51,703 nucleotides of DNA from assembly GCA_017514105.1 (NCBI GenBank), contig JAFWKY010000008.1, positions 1-51,703 on the forward strand, in the 5' to 3' direction. This document shows positions 16,703 through 25,481 of the stretch, in pieces; position 1 is the stretch's first letter, and the number at the start of each line of letters is the position of its first letter. The translations under genes and the position numbers were made by a program. A model generated the notes under the pieces. That model was not told where the DNA came from. It was given only the letters and a program-made list of their open reading frames with translations, and searched no databases. The stretch comes from Candidatus Saccharimonadota bacterium (GTDB lineage Bacteria > Patescibacteriota > Saccharimonadia > Saccharimonadales > Saccharimonadaceae).

Positions 16703-18463
16703 TTATGATAAGTCGCTCGCTACACGGTTAACCTCGTCAATTGACGTGATGCCAGAAAGAACCTTGAGGATGCCATCCTGACGCATGGTGACTGTTCCCT
16801 TGCTTCGGGCCAGGCGCATAATTTCTGCAGCGGTTGCATGCTTGGTAATCATCTTTTGAATGTCTTCGTCAACGTCAATTGTTTCGTACAAACCAGCACG
16901 TCCTTTGTAGCCACCTGGGGTTTCTTTGGAATCCATACCTTTGGCAAGCATATAGTTCTTGTCATTCTTGACCGGAAGTCCTGGATAACCTAAATCTTCG
17001 GAGACGGAGGCAACTTCCTCTTCGGTCTGTGGAAGCAAATCTCCGACGATAGAGTTGATACCGGAAGTTTCGAGGTCGGAAGATTTGTAGAGTTCACGTT
17101 TTTCGGTGATGCGACGCACGAGACGCTGGCCGATAACAACGTTGAGGGTGGATGCTAGAAGAAATGGCTCAATGCCCATATCTAAGAGACGCGGCAAGAT
17201 ACCAGCAGCAGAGTTGGTGTGGAGAGTAGAAAATACAAGGTGACCAGTGAGGGCAGCCTGGACAGCAAGGCCGGCAGTTTCACCATCACGAATCTCACCC
17301 ACCATTACTACGTCAGGGTCTTGACGAAGAATAGAACGAAGGCCGGAGGCGAAGGTAAGTCCAGCGTCTAGGTTGACTTGGATTTGGTTAATTCCCTCCA
17401 TTTTATACTCAACTGGATCCTCGAGAGTTACGATATTGATTTCTTCGGATTTGATTTGCTGAATTAGGGCGTAAAGCGTGGTGGACTTACCAGAACCCGT
17501 AGGACCGGAAGTCAGAATCATGCCGTTTGGTTTTCTGATGCCGCTCAAGACCGAACGGAGAGCACGGCCAGTCATACCCATTTTGTCAATTTCCATAGTG
17601 GTGCCTTCCTTATCCAGAAGACGAATAACCACTTGCTCACCCCAAGTGACTGGGGAAATTGCAATACGAAGGTCAATTTCCTTGCCGTCCACCAAAACCG
17701 TAAACTGACCGTCCTGCGGAATGCGATGTTCGTCAATTTTGAGGTTACTGAGAATCTTGATACGTGAGACTAGCGCAGGAGCAACGGTTTTTGGCAAATC
17801 CATGATACGCCGGAGAACACCATCAACGCGACAACGAATAATTAATGAATCTTCGAGAGGTTCAATGTGAATATCGGATGATTTTGTTTTGGCTGCGTAA
17901 CTCAAAATGGTGTTTAGGGCCTTGGAAATCGGGGAGTCCTGAACGATAGTCTTGACTTCGGTTTGGTCTTTTTCTACGATCTCTTCATTGGTTTCGCGAA
18001 CGGCTTCTTTGACGCCGGAGAAATCACCGTGGTTCTTCTCTAGCATTTCGCGGATGCCACGTTCTGATGACATCCAAACGCGAATCGGCTGATTAATGAG
18101 GTTGGAAATATAGTCGGTATACTGAACGTTGGTAACGTCAGCCATGGCGACATTTAGTAGACCGTCTTTTTCGCCGAGTGGGACGGCAAGTACTCGCACT
18201 TGTGCCTCGTACGGAATCTTGGTGAGGATGTCTTGGTCAATAGTAATGTTTTTTAGTTCTACGTAAGGAACGCCAATTACCAGTGCAGTGGCGTGTGCTA
18301 CCATATCGTTTGAAATTACTTTTTGCGTCAATAATTCGTTTAGAACTGACTGCTCTGGCTTGATATTCGTTTGGACACGAGAAACAAGATTAGGATCTGC
18401 AAGGCCTTCCGCCAGCAGTAGACCAATGATTTTTTCTTCTGCTTCTTTAGTAAGGAGTGCCAT
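16703..18463 (-). CDS. pilB: Type IV pilus extension ATPase
   Basis: A 586-residue GspE/PilB motor ATPase. It has an N-terminal MshEN-like domain (1-150), then IHIEPLEDSLIIRCRVDG, Walker A GPTGSGKS (320-327), the Walker B region LRQDPDVVMVGEIRDGE and the His box LTGHLVFSTLHTNSA. The CxxC...CxxC zinc site of classical PilB is missing: the corresponding region (about 425-520) is Ser/Glu-rich with no cysteines. A GGAGG precedes the ATG, which overlaps the upstream gene's stop. Confidence 0.95.
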   Translation of the reverse strand: MALLTKEAEEKIIGLLLAEGLADPNLVSRVQTNIKPEQSVLNELLTQKVISNDMVAHATALVIGVPYVELKNITIDQDILTKIPYEAQVRVLAVPLGEKDGLLNVAMADVTNVQYTDYISNLINQPIRVWMSSERGIREMLEKNHGDFSGVKEAVRETNEEIVEKDQTEVKTIVQDSPISKALNTILSYAAKTKSSDIHIEPLEDSLIIRCRVDGVLRRIMDLPKTVAPALVSRIKILSNLKIDEHRIPQDGQFTVLVDGKEIDLRIAISPVTWGEQVVIRLLDKEGTTMEIDKMGMTGRALRSVLSGIRKPNGMILTSGPTGSGKSTTLYALIQQIKSEEINIVTLEDPVEYKMEGINQIQVNLDAGLTFASGLRSILRQDPDVVMVGEIRDGETAGLAVQAALTGHLVFSTLHTNSAAGILPRLLDMGIEPFLLASTLNVVIGQRLVRRITEKRELYKSSDLETSGINSIVGDLLPQTEEEVASVSEDLGYPGLPVKNDKNYMLAKGMDSKETPGGYKGRAGLYETIDVDEDIQKMITKHATAAEIMRLARSKGTVTMRQDGILKVLSGITSIDEVNRVASDLS

Positions 18464-18747
18464 TACTCCTCCGCATATGATGAACAGTTACCGTTGGCGT
18501 CATAGGAAGTACAAACGCTCTGTGTGCCATCCTGGTCGTCGTCGCCAACATATACTTCTACAGTTGGATTTACGGAGCGGTAGTTAAAGACATCTTCGCT
18601 AGGTTCAACGAGTGAAGCATCTGGTGCGTTTTGGAGGTTTTTGAATGAAAATTCGCTAATGCCAGGAACGAGCAAGTTGGTCACCACGAAAGCAACAACA
18701 AATCCAAAGATGGCGGCGAGTATAGATGTGGTTAGATCGGTTTTCAT
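18463..18747 (-). CDS. Small single-span protein of the pilus cluster
   Basis: A 94-residue protein I do not recognise. One N-terminal membrane segment (SILAAIFGFVVAFVVTNLLV) is followed by an acidic extracytoplasmic tail ending CTSYDANGNCSSYAEE, with two cysteines that could form a disulfide. It sits between pilO and pilB with GGAGG and tight spacing, so it is a pilus-assembly component, perhaps occupying the place of PilP. The role is inferred from position only. Confidence 0.6.
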   Translation of the reverse strand: MKTDLTTSILAAIFGFVVAFVVTNLLVPGISEFSFKNLQNAPDASLVEPSEDVFNYRSVNPTVEVYVGDDDQDGTQSVCTSYDANGNCSSYAEE

Positions 18748-19638
18748 TTATTTACCTCCTGGAGTAATTGTTTTTGTGGTCTCTGTGACGGAACTTGGGT
18801 CCATATAATAAGCAGTAGCCTGGGCTTGGAGACTGAGGGCGTTTTCGCCACGCCATTCAATAGTTGCACGGTTGATATCAAAGTCGCGAATAGAACGCTC
18901 AATGTTGTCAAGAATAGTGCGAGTCTCTGCGGCGTCAGTCTCAATACTGAGGCGAACAGATAATTTGTTCAGGTTTGTGCCAAAATCAGCGACTTCGACC
19001 TCGCCAGTAGGGCTGAGTGATTCTGGTTCCCAGTTAGAAATGAGGAAAATTTTGTTCAGGCTAGCGAGAAGCGCTTCTTCGTTCTTGAATGCTGGAAGAG
19101 CATCTGGAATAACACGAAGTGCTGAACAAGTCTGAATCAAATTAGTGGCGTCGACGAGTTCTTGAGCAGTGGTTGCTTTGTTATATTTTTCTTGTAGTTC
19201 ACTATAAGTGTAGTATTTGTTCTGGTATTTTGGGTCGTTGGCCTTGGCTGGGTTGATACAAGTGTTACTGTCTTCCTTTGGTACGGAACTAAGAGATGCA
19301 TTGTCGGCCATACTTTCTAGGATGTTGGAACGAAGGCTGCCCGGAACACTAGACACGCTAACGTTGTCTGGGTTACACTTCTTTATTTCGTCATCACTGT
19401 AGGTGCTGCCGCTAGGCTTTTGGCAGATACCGATATTCTTGATGGCGTTTGAATAAGTAACAATGGCAGCATCCTCTTCGGAAACGACCTTGGCATTAAA
19501 GGTGATTTGGGAGAAGAAATGAATAACTAGAGAAACTGCTACGCCAAGAACCACTGATGCACCAAGCACAGAAAGAAGCATATATTGTTGTGCCTGTGAG
19601 ATTTTTGCGCGTTTGGTAAATGAGATTTCGCGTGCCAT
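18748..19638 (-). CDS. PilO-like pilus alignment protein
   Basis: A 296-residue bitopic protein. A short basic cytoplasmic N-terminus (MAREISFTKRAKISQAQQ) is followed by one transmembrane helix (YMLLSVLGASVVLGVAVSLV), a helical stretch (SEEDAAIVTYSNAIKNIG) and an alpha/beta C-terminal domain with VRLSIETDAAETRTILDNIE, as in PilO. Position between pilN and pilB supports the call. Sequence similarity to classical PilO is weak, so I give no symbol. The start overlaps the pilN stop by one base, with GGAGGG upstream. Confidence 0.7.
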   Translation of the reverse strand: MAREISFTKRAKISQAQQYMLLSVLGASVVLGVAVSLVIHFFSQITFNAKVVSEEDAAIVTYSNAIKNIGICQKPSGSTYSDDEIKKCNPDNVSVSSVPGSLRSNILESMADNASLSSVPKEDSNTCINPAKANDPKYQNKYYTYSELQEKYNKATTAQELVDATNLIQTCSALRVIPDALPAFKNEEALLASLNKIFLISNWEPESLSPTGEVEVADFGTNLNKLSVRLSIETDAAETRTILDNIERSIRDFDINRATIEWRGENALSLQAQATAYYMDPSSVTETTKTITPGGK

Positions 19639-20930
19639 TAGTTGTTCCCTCCTGTGGTTGTTTTACATTCTGTATCGCCTTCGTCGCAGTCTGTGGCACG
19701 TTCGGTAAACATGCTCTGAATCTGGACGTAAGAATCGGTGACGTTGTAACGGCCGGAAGGTGGGATAGCGAGCATGTGGGTGTTATTGTATTTGAAAACT
19801 TCTGGGTTGAACGTGATGGTCGCCGAAAAGCGAAGAACGAGTTCGGATGAAGCGCTACGTCCGTTTGATGAGTCGGAGATAACGATACCGTCTGAGCCGT
19901 TTGGAACAAGCAAGCACGAATCGTTGGTGGATGACCAAGTGATTTTGTTGTCGCTGGTTTCGGTGCCAGTATATTTTATACAAGCAGATTCAAAGTGAGC
20001 CACGTTGGAGATGTTGCCATCAGTATCCATGTATGGTTCGCCTTCTTTAGGATCTTCCTTGTACCAGGCTGAGAACTGTGGAGTGCGCCAAATCTTTACT
20101 ACGGTTTGGCCATTATAATTCTCGGTAGTGTAATCGTTAATACTGCTTGCCTTGGCGGCGTTGGTAGCGTCAGTTGTGGTGGTGTCTGTAGTGTTAGTGG
20201 TAGTCGTGTCGGTAGTGTTAGAATCGTTAGTAGTGGTCGTATCAGTAGTTTCTAGGAGAGATTCTTCTTCGTCGTCTGCAGCGGAACGGTCCAAAGTAGG
20301 ATCGCAACCTTCGCCAGTGATTAGCCAGTAGGCGTAGTAACTCTTGTTGCTAGCATCATATAGCGATGCGCCGTCATTTCCATGTTCAATCATACAATAC
20401 GATGGGATGGCGTTACCATATTTGTCAATATATTCGCCATAATCATAGCGCATGTATTGCATACTTTTTTTGAACGAATCTAGGACGTTATAATCAATGA
20501 ATGGTTCGCTACCAGCATCGGCTTGGGCGTCAAATGAGAATGTAGGTTCGTCTTCGGCGAGGTTGATGTTGAGTTCGGAAATCTTGATGGTGTCGGCGCC
20601 GGTAGGGATAATGGCGGAAAGAATGCCAAAAGTGCGCGACAAGACTTGTTTGTTATCGGTAATAGATGAAACATTGCTGAGTTGGTCCTTGATAGTAAGG
20701 AAGTGGCTAAGGTCACTATAAGAGTTGAGTTTGCTGGAGAGATTATCAATAGTTCCCTTTTTGCCGTTGACGACTGCTTGCTGGCCGCCGGCGATAACTG
20801 CAAAAACAGCGGTGATAGCAACGGATGCCGAGGCAACGACAATACAAATAAAGAAGATGAGGTTGCGAAGCTTTAGGGCTTTGATCATTTCGTTCTTGAT
20901 ATCTGGAACGAGGTTAATTTCGCGGGCCAT
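19638..20930 (-). CDS. PilN-like protein with Thr-rich linker
   Basis: A 430-residue bitopic protein. MAREINLVPDIKNE is the short cytoplasmic peptide that in PilN binds PilM. It is followed by one transmembrane helix (FFICIVVASASVAITAVFAV) and an extracytoplasmic domain. It is about twice the usual PilN length. The extra part includes a low-complexity linker near residues 220-255 made of repeated TDTTTT/NTTD units, and a further folded region. The linker could be a spacer across the wall or a glycosylation site. It forms a unit with pilM upstream and pilO downstream. Confidence 0.75.
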   Translation of the reverse strand: MAREINLVPDIKNEMIKALKLRNLIFFICIVVASASVAITAVFAVIAGGQQAVVNGKKGTIDNLSSKLNSYSDLSHFLTIKDQLSNVSSITDNKQVLSRTFGILSAIIPTGADTIKISELNINLAEDEPTFSFDAQADAGSEPFIDYNVLDSFKKSMQYMRYDYGEYIDKYGNAIPSYCMIEHGNDGASLYDASNKSYYAYWLITGEGCDPTLDRSAADDEEESLLETTDTTTTNDSNTTDTTTTNTTDTTTTDATNAAKASSINDYTTENYNGQTVVKIWRTPQFSAWYKEDPKEGEPYMDTDGNISNVAHFESACIKYTGTETSDNKITWSSTNDSCLLVPNGSDGIVISDSSNGRSASSELVLRFSATITFNPEVFKYNNTHMLAIPPSGRYNVTDSYVQIQSMFTERATDCDEGDTECKTTTGGNN

Positions 20931-21976
20931 TAGTCATTGCTCCTTTCTGATAAGCCAATCACCACTGCGAATTCGCTGGCTACACTCATTAATGCACGCT
21001 GCTGCTCTGGAGTGGTGCGGACAGACTGCCATGGGTTACCCTTCATGGTTGGGATGTTGGTTTTGGCTTCAATGTATTCTGCGAAGAGAGGAATCATGCT
21101 GGCGTAGCCGGATAGAACAATGCCGCCAACTTTGCCGTTTAGGTATTTGGTCTGGAAGAAACGAACTGACTTTGCGAGTTCGGAAGCATAATTATCTAGT
21201 GAACGGCTGAGAATCTTGAAAACTTGGCCTTCAACTTTGTCTTCGGCAAGACCGAATTTGAGGATGAATTGACGAGACTGATCCTCACGGACACCTAGGT
21301 TGCCAGTAACGGCCTGGACTAACTCGCCGAAACCGCCTGGGATAGAACGGACAAGACGAGGTTGGTTCTTGTAGACGATGACGAGATCGGTAGATTTTTC
21401 GCCGAAGTCAACGATCATGGTGGCATCCATAGCGCCTGGTATCGCAAGAGAGCGAGCCATAGCGAGAGGCTCTGGTTCCATAGCAATGATGTTGAGGCCG
21501 GTCTTTTCGATCATTTCCATGACAGATTCGGCGTATTCTTTGGCGACAGAACTGACCAAAACTTCGGTCTTGGCTGGGTCGTTCGGGCTCAGGCCGAGAA
21601 TGACGTAGTCTGCCTTGGCGTCATTGATGGCCATAGGAACGTACTTGTCTATCTCGTATTTGAAAGATTTTGCGAGTTCTTTTTCTGGGAGGGTGGCAGT
21701 CTCTACGACGGAAGTAAAAGTCTTGCTAGCCGGGAGACCGACTGCGACGTTCTTGGTCTTGATGCCGGCCTGTTCTACGGCACCGAGAATAGCCTCGCCG
21801 AGGCGCTTGCGACCGAGTTCGGATGTGTCGGCGGTCAACTTTGGGTCAATTGGCACATAGGCGTACCGGGATAATGTCCAACCTGTTTTGGCGTTACCAA
21901 AAAGTTGCACAATACGCATTGAATTTGTCCCGATATCTAGCGAGAAGAAGTCGCCCACGCCATGCAATAAGTTCAT
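20930..21976 (-). CDS. pilM: Type IV pilus assembly protein PilM (actin-like)
   Basis: A 348-residue cytoplasmic actin-like ATPase that binds the PilN peptide. Motifs are SLDIGTNSMRIVQL near the start, IVDFGEKSTDLVIVYKNQ in the middle and GIVLSGYASMIPLFAEYIE near the end. It is the first gene of the pilM-N-O-x-B unit. TATAAT (21989-21984) lies 7 nt before the ATG, so the operon mRNA probably has almost no leader. Confidence 0.94.
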   Translation of the reverse strand: MNLLHGVGDFFSLDIGTNSMRIVQLFGNAKTGWTLSRYAYVPIDPKLTADTSELGRKRLGEAILGAVEQAGIKTKNVAVGLPASKTFTSVVETATLPEKELAKSFKYEIDKYVPMAINDAKADYVILGLSPNDPAKTEVLVSSVAKEYAESVMEMIEKTGLNIIAMEPEPLAMARSLAIPGAMDATMIVDFGEKSTDLVIVYKNQPRLVRSIPGGFGELVQAVTGNLGVREDQSRQFILKFGLAEDKVEGQVFKILSRSLDNYASELAKSVRFFQTKYLNGKVGGIVLSGYASMIPLFAEYIEAKTNIPTMKGNPWQSVRTTPEQQRALMSVASEFAVVIGLSERSND

Positions 21977-22001
21977 ACTTATTATTATAAATGTTTATGT
22001 T

Positions 22002-22640
22002 TTATTTTGCAAGACGTAAAAAATAAAATCTTTCAAGATTACCAGTCCTTCCTGGCAAATCATTGTCACGTTTCTTTATAACTATGAAACCGTTTTGTTT
22101 TAGCCAGTACTCGAAATCTTTGATAATTTCGCGGCGAATCTTTTCGTTCTTGACTACGCCTTTCCAAAGTTGGTGGGGTTTGGCTTCGAACTGAGGTTTT
22201 AGCATCACGAGAAAATCAGTGTGGTTTCCTGCTAGGTGATGTTTCGCGTACTTGAGAATTGGTCTTAAACTAATAAAAGAGACATCGGCAACTATAATGT
22301 CCGGGAACAGGGCCTGGCCGAGAATCTCTTCCTCGGGCCGCTCCGGGCCGCTCGGCCAAGTCTTAGGCCCTTCGGAAGAGGTATCTCGGCCACCCGTTCC
22401 CAAATCATAGTTGAAGATGTCGGTTTTTTCGTGAAGTTCAACGCGGGAATCGAAGCGGAGAGGGGATTTCATTTGATGAGAGCCCTTCTCTACCGCGATT
22501 ACCTTCTTGGCGCCGTGATTCAATGCGGCTTCAGTGAAACCGCCGGTGGAGGAGCCGATGTCCAAAACAACTTTGTCGCGGAAATCAAAATTGAAGGCGC
22601 GGATAGCGCCTTCAATTTTCGCGAAGCCGCGAGTAAGCAT
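22002..22640 (-). CDS. TlyA/FtsJ-like rRNA methyltransferase lacking the S4 domain
   Basis: A 212-residue Rossmann methyltransferase of the TlyA type (2'-O-methylation of rRNA). SAM motif I is VLDIGSSTGGFTEAALNHGA; VADVSFISLRPIL and LVMLKPQFE are family hallmarks. The N-terminal S4 RNA-binding domain found in most TlyA proteins (about 60 residues) is absent. A loop of about 25 residues containing SSEGPKTWPSGPERPEEEI is foreign and encoded by a palindromic element (22303-22401). The ATG directly follows the efp stop. Confidence 0.82.
   Translation of the reverse strand: MLTRGFAKIEGAIRAFNFDFRDKVVLDIGSSTGGFTEAALNHGAKKVIAVEKGSHQMKSPLRFDSRVELHEKTDIFNYDLGTGGRDTSSEGPKTWPSGPERPEEEILGQALFPDIIVADVSFISLRPILKYAKHHLAGNHTDFLVMLKPQFEAKPHQLWKGVVKNEKIRREIIKDFEYWLKQNGFIVIKKRDNDLPGRTGNLERFYFLRLAK
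22303..22401. repeat. Palindromic element inside the tlyA-like gene (core family II)
   Basis: Arms GGGAAC, GGCCGAGA and CTCTTCC (22303-22332) are matched in order by GGAAGAG, TCTCGGCC and GTTCCC, ending at 22401. The core TCGGGCCGCTCCGGGCCGCT and following bases match the intergenic element at 14266-14368. The element is in frame and has no stop in the gene's reading frame. Confidence 0.78.
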
Positions 22641-23201
22641 CTACTTGCGCCTTTCACGGTATTCGTAGGTTTCGGTATCTACGGATACGATGTCGCCTTC
22701 CTTGATGAAAGCCGGTACCTTGATAACTACGCCAGTTTCCAAGGTTGCGTCCTTCATAACAGAAGTCGTGGTGTCGCCTTTGACGACTGATTCGGTGTAG
22801 GTGACTTTGAGCCAGAGGTTCTTTGGGAGTTGGAGATTGATAGGAGTACCATTGTAGAATTGGATTTCCATTTCATCACCATCTTTCATAAAATCTTTGG
22901 CGTCGCCGACCATGTCAGCCATGAGTTCGTATTGCTCAAAAGTTTCTGGATCCATGAAGTAGAACTTCTCGTCGTCGCGGTAAAGGTATTGTACTTTGCG
23001 AGTAGTAACCTCGGCTGGTTCAATTTTTTCCTGACCTTTGAAAGTCTTTGGCAAAAGTGCACCAGTGATGAGGTTCTTTACCTTGACGTTGACGATGGAG
23101 CCGCCACGGCCCATGACTTTTTGTGAGTATTCTACCACCTTATACGGTTGACCGTCTAAAGTGATAAGAGTATTTTTCTTTAGATCTGTTGGTCCGTACA
23201 T
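22641..23201 (-). CDS. efp: Translation elongation factor P
   Basis: A 186-residue EF-P with KOW-like N domain and two OB domains; it relieves ribosome stalling at polyproline. The loop that is modified in other bacteria reads VMGRGGSI, with arginine (R32) rather than lysine at the tip. No modification enzyme gene is visible in the window. AAGGAG precedes the ATG, and the gene lies in the rpsF-ssb-rpsR-efp-tlyA unit. Confidence 0.95.
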   Translation of the reverse strand: MYGPTDLKKNTLITLDGQPYKVVEYSQKVMGRGGSIVNVKVKNLITGALLPKTFKGQEKIEPAEVTTRKVQYLYRDDEKFYFMDPETFEQYELMADMVGDAKDFMKDGDEMEIQFYNGTPINLQLPKNLWLKVTYTESVVKGDTTTSVMKDATLETGVVIKVPAFIKEGDIVSVDTETYEYRERRK

Positions 23202-23209
23202 ACTACTCC

Positions 23210-23407
23210 TTAGTTATTAGAAACAAATGGCAAAAGTGCTAGATGGCGGGCACGCTTGACAGCGGTAGCCAATTGGCGCTGTTGCTTGGCAGAGAGACCA
23301 GTCTTGCTGATTGGCTCAATGCGACCATATACATCAATATAGCGTTGCAAAGTCTTTACATCGCGATAATCGAAGTACAGGTTTGGGTCATTTTTAAATT
23401 TTTTCAT
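23210..23407 (-). CDS. rpsR: 30S ribosomal protein bS18
   Basis: A 65-residue bS18 that partners bS6 on the 30S platform. Family residues are visible in [26 protein letters not shown] and [27 protein letters not shown] site precedes the ATG. It follows ssb, the common bacterial order. Confidence 0.97.
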   Translation of the reverse strand: MKKFKNDPNLYFDYRDVKTLQRYIDVYGRIEPISKTGLSAKQQRQLATAVKRARHLALLPFVSNN

Positions 23408-23432
23408 TACTATCCTTCCTTCACTATTTCTT

Positions 23433-23888
23433 TTAGAACGGAACGTCGTTCAGATCGATTTCGCCTTCTGGGATATCGTCTGGGGTTCCTACCTTTGCGG
23501 CTGTGGTAGCCGAGCTAGGTGCTGGGCCAAAATTACCGTCTGATGCATTGTCACGTCCACCGCCGATGAAGTTGAAATCTTCAACAACAATTTCTACGCG
23601 TGAGCGCTTGCCGCCACCGTTTTTGTCTTCCCAGTTACGTTGAGTGAGACGACCAGAAACGAGGACGCCAGAGCCTTTTTTGCCGTATTGGGCAATCATT
23701 TCGCCGAGTTTGTTCCAAGCGGAACAATCAAAGAACGATACCTCCTCTTTTTGCTCTCCGCTGACATCACGATAAACACGATTAACCGCAACTCCGAAAC
23801 TACATACGCTAGAACCATTGGTGGTGCTGCGAAGTTCTGGGTCGCGAGTTAGGTTACCGGTAATTATTACTTTACTAAAACCGCGCAT
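23433..23888 (-). CDS. ssb: Single-stranded DNA-binding protein
   Basis: A 151-residue SSB with an N-terminal OB fold ([40 protein letters not shown]) and a flexible Gly/Ala-rich tail. The tail ends in an acidic-hydrophobic tip, IDLNDVPF, used to recruit partner proteins. It sits between rpsF and rpsR as in many bacteria. Confidence 0.97.
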   Translation of the reverse strand: MRGFSKVIITGNLTRDPELRSTTNGSSVCSFGVAVNRVYRDVSGEQKEEVSFFDCSAWNKLGEMIAQYGKKGSGVLVSGRLTQRNWEDKNGGGKRSRVEIVVEDFNFIGGGRDNASDGNFGPAPSSATTAAKVGTPDDIPEGEIDLNDVPF

Positions 23889-23894
23889 AATAAG

Positions 23895-24254
23895 TTATTC
23901 TCCTTTTTCTTCGGTTACTTCTTCTTTGTCGTCAGCCTTGGCCTTGCGACGTGCTGCGAGTTTGGCCTTCAATTCGTCTTCGCGAACGAGAAGGAACCGC
24001 AAAACTTCGTCGGTAATGTTGAGAACCGAGGAAATCTTGGCTGGGGCTTCTGCTGGAAGATTGACATTGAAGTAGTAATAGACAGCAAAATCTTGGCCAT
24101 TGACAGAGTAGGCGAGGCGTTTCTTGCCGTCGTTCTCTTCTTTGGTGATTTTGCCGCCATTCTGTTCGATAAGTTTCTTTACCTTATCGAGGGCGGGGTC
24201 TAGATTCATCTCGAGATCGGGATGAAACACGACCGTAAGTTCGTAATCTTTCAT
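23895..24254 (-). CDS. rpsF: 30S ribosomal protein bS6
   Basis: A 119-residue bS6, first gene of the unit. It starts MKDYELTVVFHPDLE and contains KRLAYSVNGQDFAVYYYFNV and EVLRFLLVREDEL, then a charged C-terminal tail (ADDKEEVTEEKGE). It has a leader of about 80 nt with AAAGGAG before the ATG, in contrast to the leaderless genes nearby. Confidence 0.97.
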   Translation of the reverse strand: MKDYELTVVFHPDLEMNLDPALDKVKKLIEQNGGKITKEENDGKKRLAYSVNGQDFAVYYYFNVNLPAEAPAKISSVLNITDEVLRFLLVREDELKAKLAARRKAKADDKEEVTEEKGE

Positions 24255-24347
24255 TTGAACTCCTTTGGTTAAAGCAAGTGCCGTTCTCTCGTCGCGACCG
24301 CGATGAGGTTGACGCGCTTGCTGAGCTAATATTGTGCATACATTATA
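24255..24347 (-). promoter_or_regulatory. rpsF promoter and structured leader (possible S6:S18 autoregulatory element)
   Basis: TATAAT (24347-24342) is followed by a leader that folds into an outer stem AGCAAG/CTTGCT and an inner hairpin around CTCATCGCGGTCGCGACGAG. The Shine-Dalgarno lies just after it. Known bacteria use an S6:S18-binding mRNA leader at this position. The structure fits that idea, but I cannot confirm the consensus. Confidence 0.5.
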
Positions 24348-24448
24348 GCACAGATAGGGGTGGTTGGCAAGGGGTGGAGGCTGCTTACTGTTGCTATTAC
24401 GTGATAATGTCGTAATGGATTGTTACATTAAAATGTCGCATGAATTAT

Positions 24449-25480
24449 CTAGTGCCTGCCGGTGGGGTCATTTTTGGCGCGGGCGACCATTAGAGCCACA
24501 GATTCGGACATATTTATCGCTTCTAGTTCTATTTCTGGATGGTGTATATTGAACACGCGAAATATCTCGTCAGCAAAGGCCTGACCGATGACTTTGATTC
24601 CGGCGAAGTCAAAGATGATTTTTTTGTATTTATCTAGGCCGGCAAGAACTTTTTTGGCCTGAGAGCGCGAAATCCAGATATCACCACTCTCAAAGAGGCG
24701 AATTGGTATAACTGTAGTATCAAGCGTAAGTTTAGAGTGATCAAAAGAGTATTCACGGAATAGTTGTTGCAACGACTTAGTAGTATCTGCAGCGATGGTG
24801 AACTCCACTTCGGTGCCGATAAGAGATGCCTTGTTTTTTGTAATAGTATAGTCCTTGATGACGTTATCTAGGATTAACTGGTAGTCGTAACTTTTTAGGC
24901 TGAAGCGGTCAGCGACTTTGGATGTCCAAAAAATACCTTCGCCAGAGTGCCAGCCTGGCTGGGTGGTGAGTTTCCCCTTGATGAGTTCGGTAGCGGCGTC
25001 TATTTCGTTATCTAGGTGGCGACTAACCATCACATTGTTGAACACTCCGACACCTTTGTCCCTTACAATGAACTTTATGTTGCCTTTCTCTAGCCAGATT
25101 TTGATATAACCGACGCCAGAACGGGAGTGGTCTATAGCATTGTTTAGCATCTCTGTAAAAGCAAAATAGAGAATATTCTCTGCGTTCTCTGATAGATGTT
25201 GCAGTTCGCTGGTGCTTTGGCGAATTTTGGTCCAGATTTCGTCCTCGTGAAGTCCGACAAGATTAAGATTTTCTTCTGCTAAGACGACGCAGTCAGAAAC
25301 AAAATATATTACTTCCCTGCCGTGACGCTCTTGACGGACACGATTCTCATCAATGAGTGAAGAAAGGAGTTTGCTGACATAGGAACGATCGCCAACGGCG
25401 TACTTTTCGCTAATTTGCTGCGCGGAAAGGCCAGGTTTTTCCTTTAAGATGTGGTAGATTTTTTCCTTATACGTCTTCAT
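24449..25480 (-). CDS. Winged-helix / HATPase / DUF4325 regulator
   Basis: A 343-residue three-part protein. Residues 1-60: winged helix (LSAQQISEKYAVGDRSYVSK). Residues 95-230: GHKL ATPase of the anti-sigma/histidine-kinase type with N-box FTEMLNNAIDH, G1 DKGVGVF and G2 HSGEGIF. Residues 255-335: DUF4325, a STAS-like module (KKIIFDFAGIKVIGQAFADE). There is no dimerisation-phosphoacceptor domain, so it is not a classical kinase. It may be an ATP-dependent transcription switch. I use ATG 25480, because TAATAT ends 6 nt before it. Repeated operator-like sites overlap this promoter, which suggests autoregulation. Confidence 0.8.
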   Translation of the reverse strand: MKTYKEKIYHILKEKPGLSAQQISEKYAVGDRSYVSKLLSSLIDENRVRQERHGREVIYFVSDCVVLAEENLNLVGLHEDEIWTKIRQSTSELQHLSENAENILYFAFTEMLNNAIDHSRSGVGYIKIWLEKGNIKFIVRDKGVGVFNNVMVSRHLDNEIDAATELIKGKLTTQPGWHSGEGIFWTSKVADRFSLKSYDYQLILDNVIKDYTITKNKASLIGTEVEFTIAADTTKSLQQLFREYSFDHSKLTLDTTVIPIRLFESGDIWISRSQAKKVLAGLDKYKKIIFDFAGIKVIGQAFADEIFRVFNIHHPEIELEAINMSESVALMVARAKNDPTGRH

Positions 25481-25481
25481 A

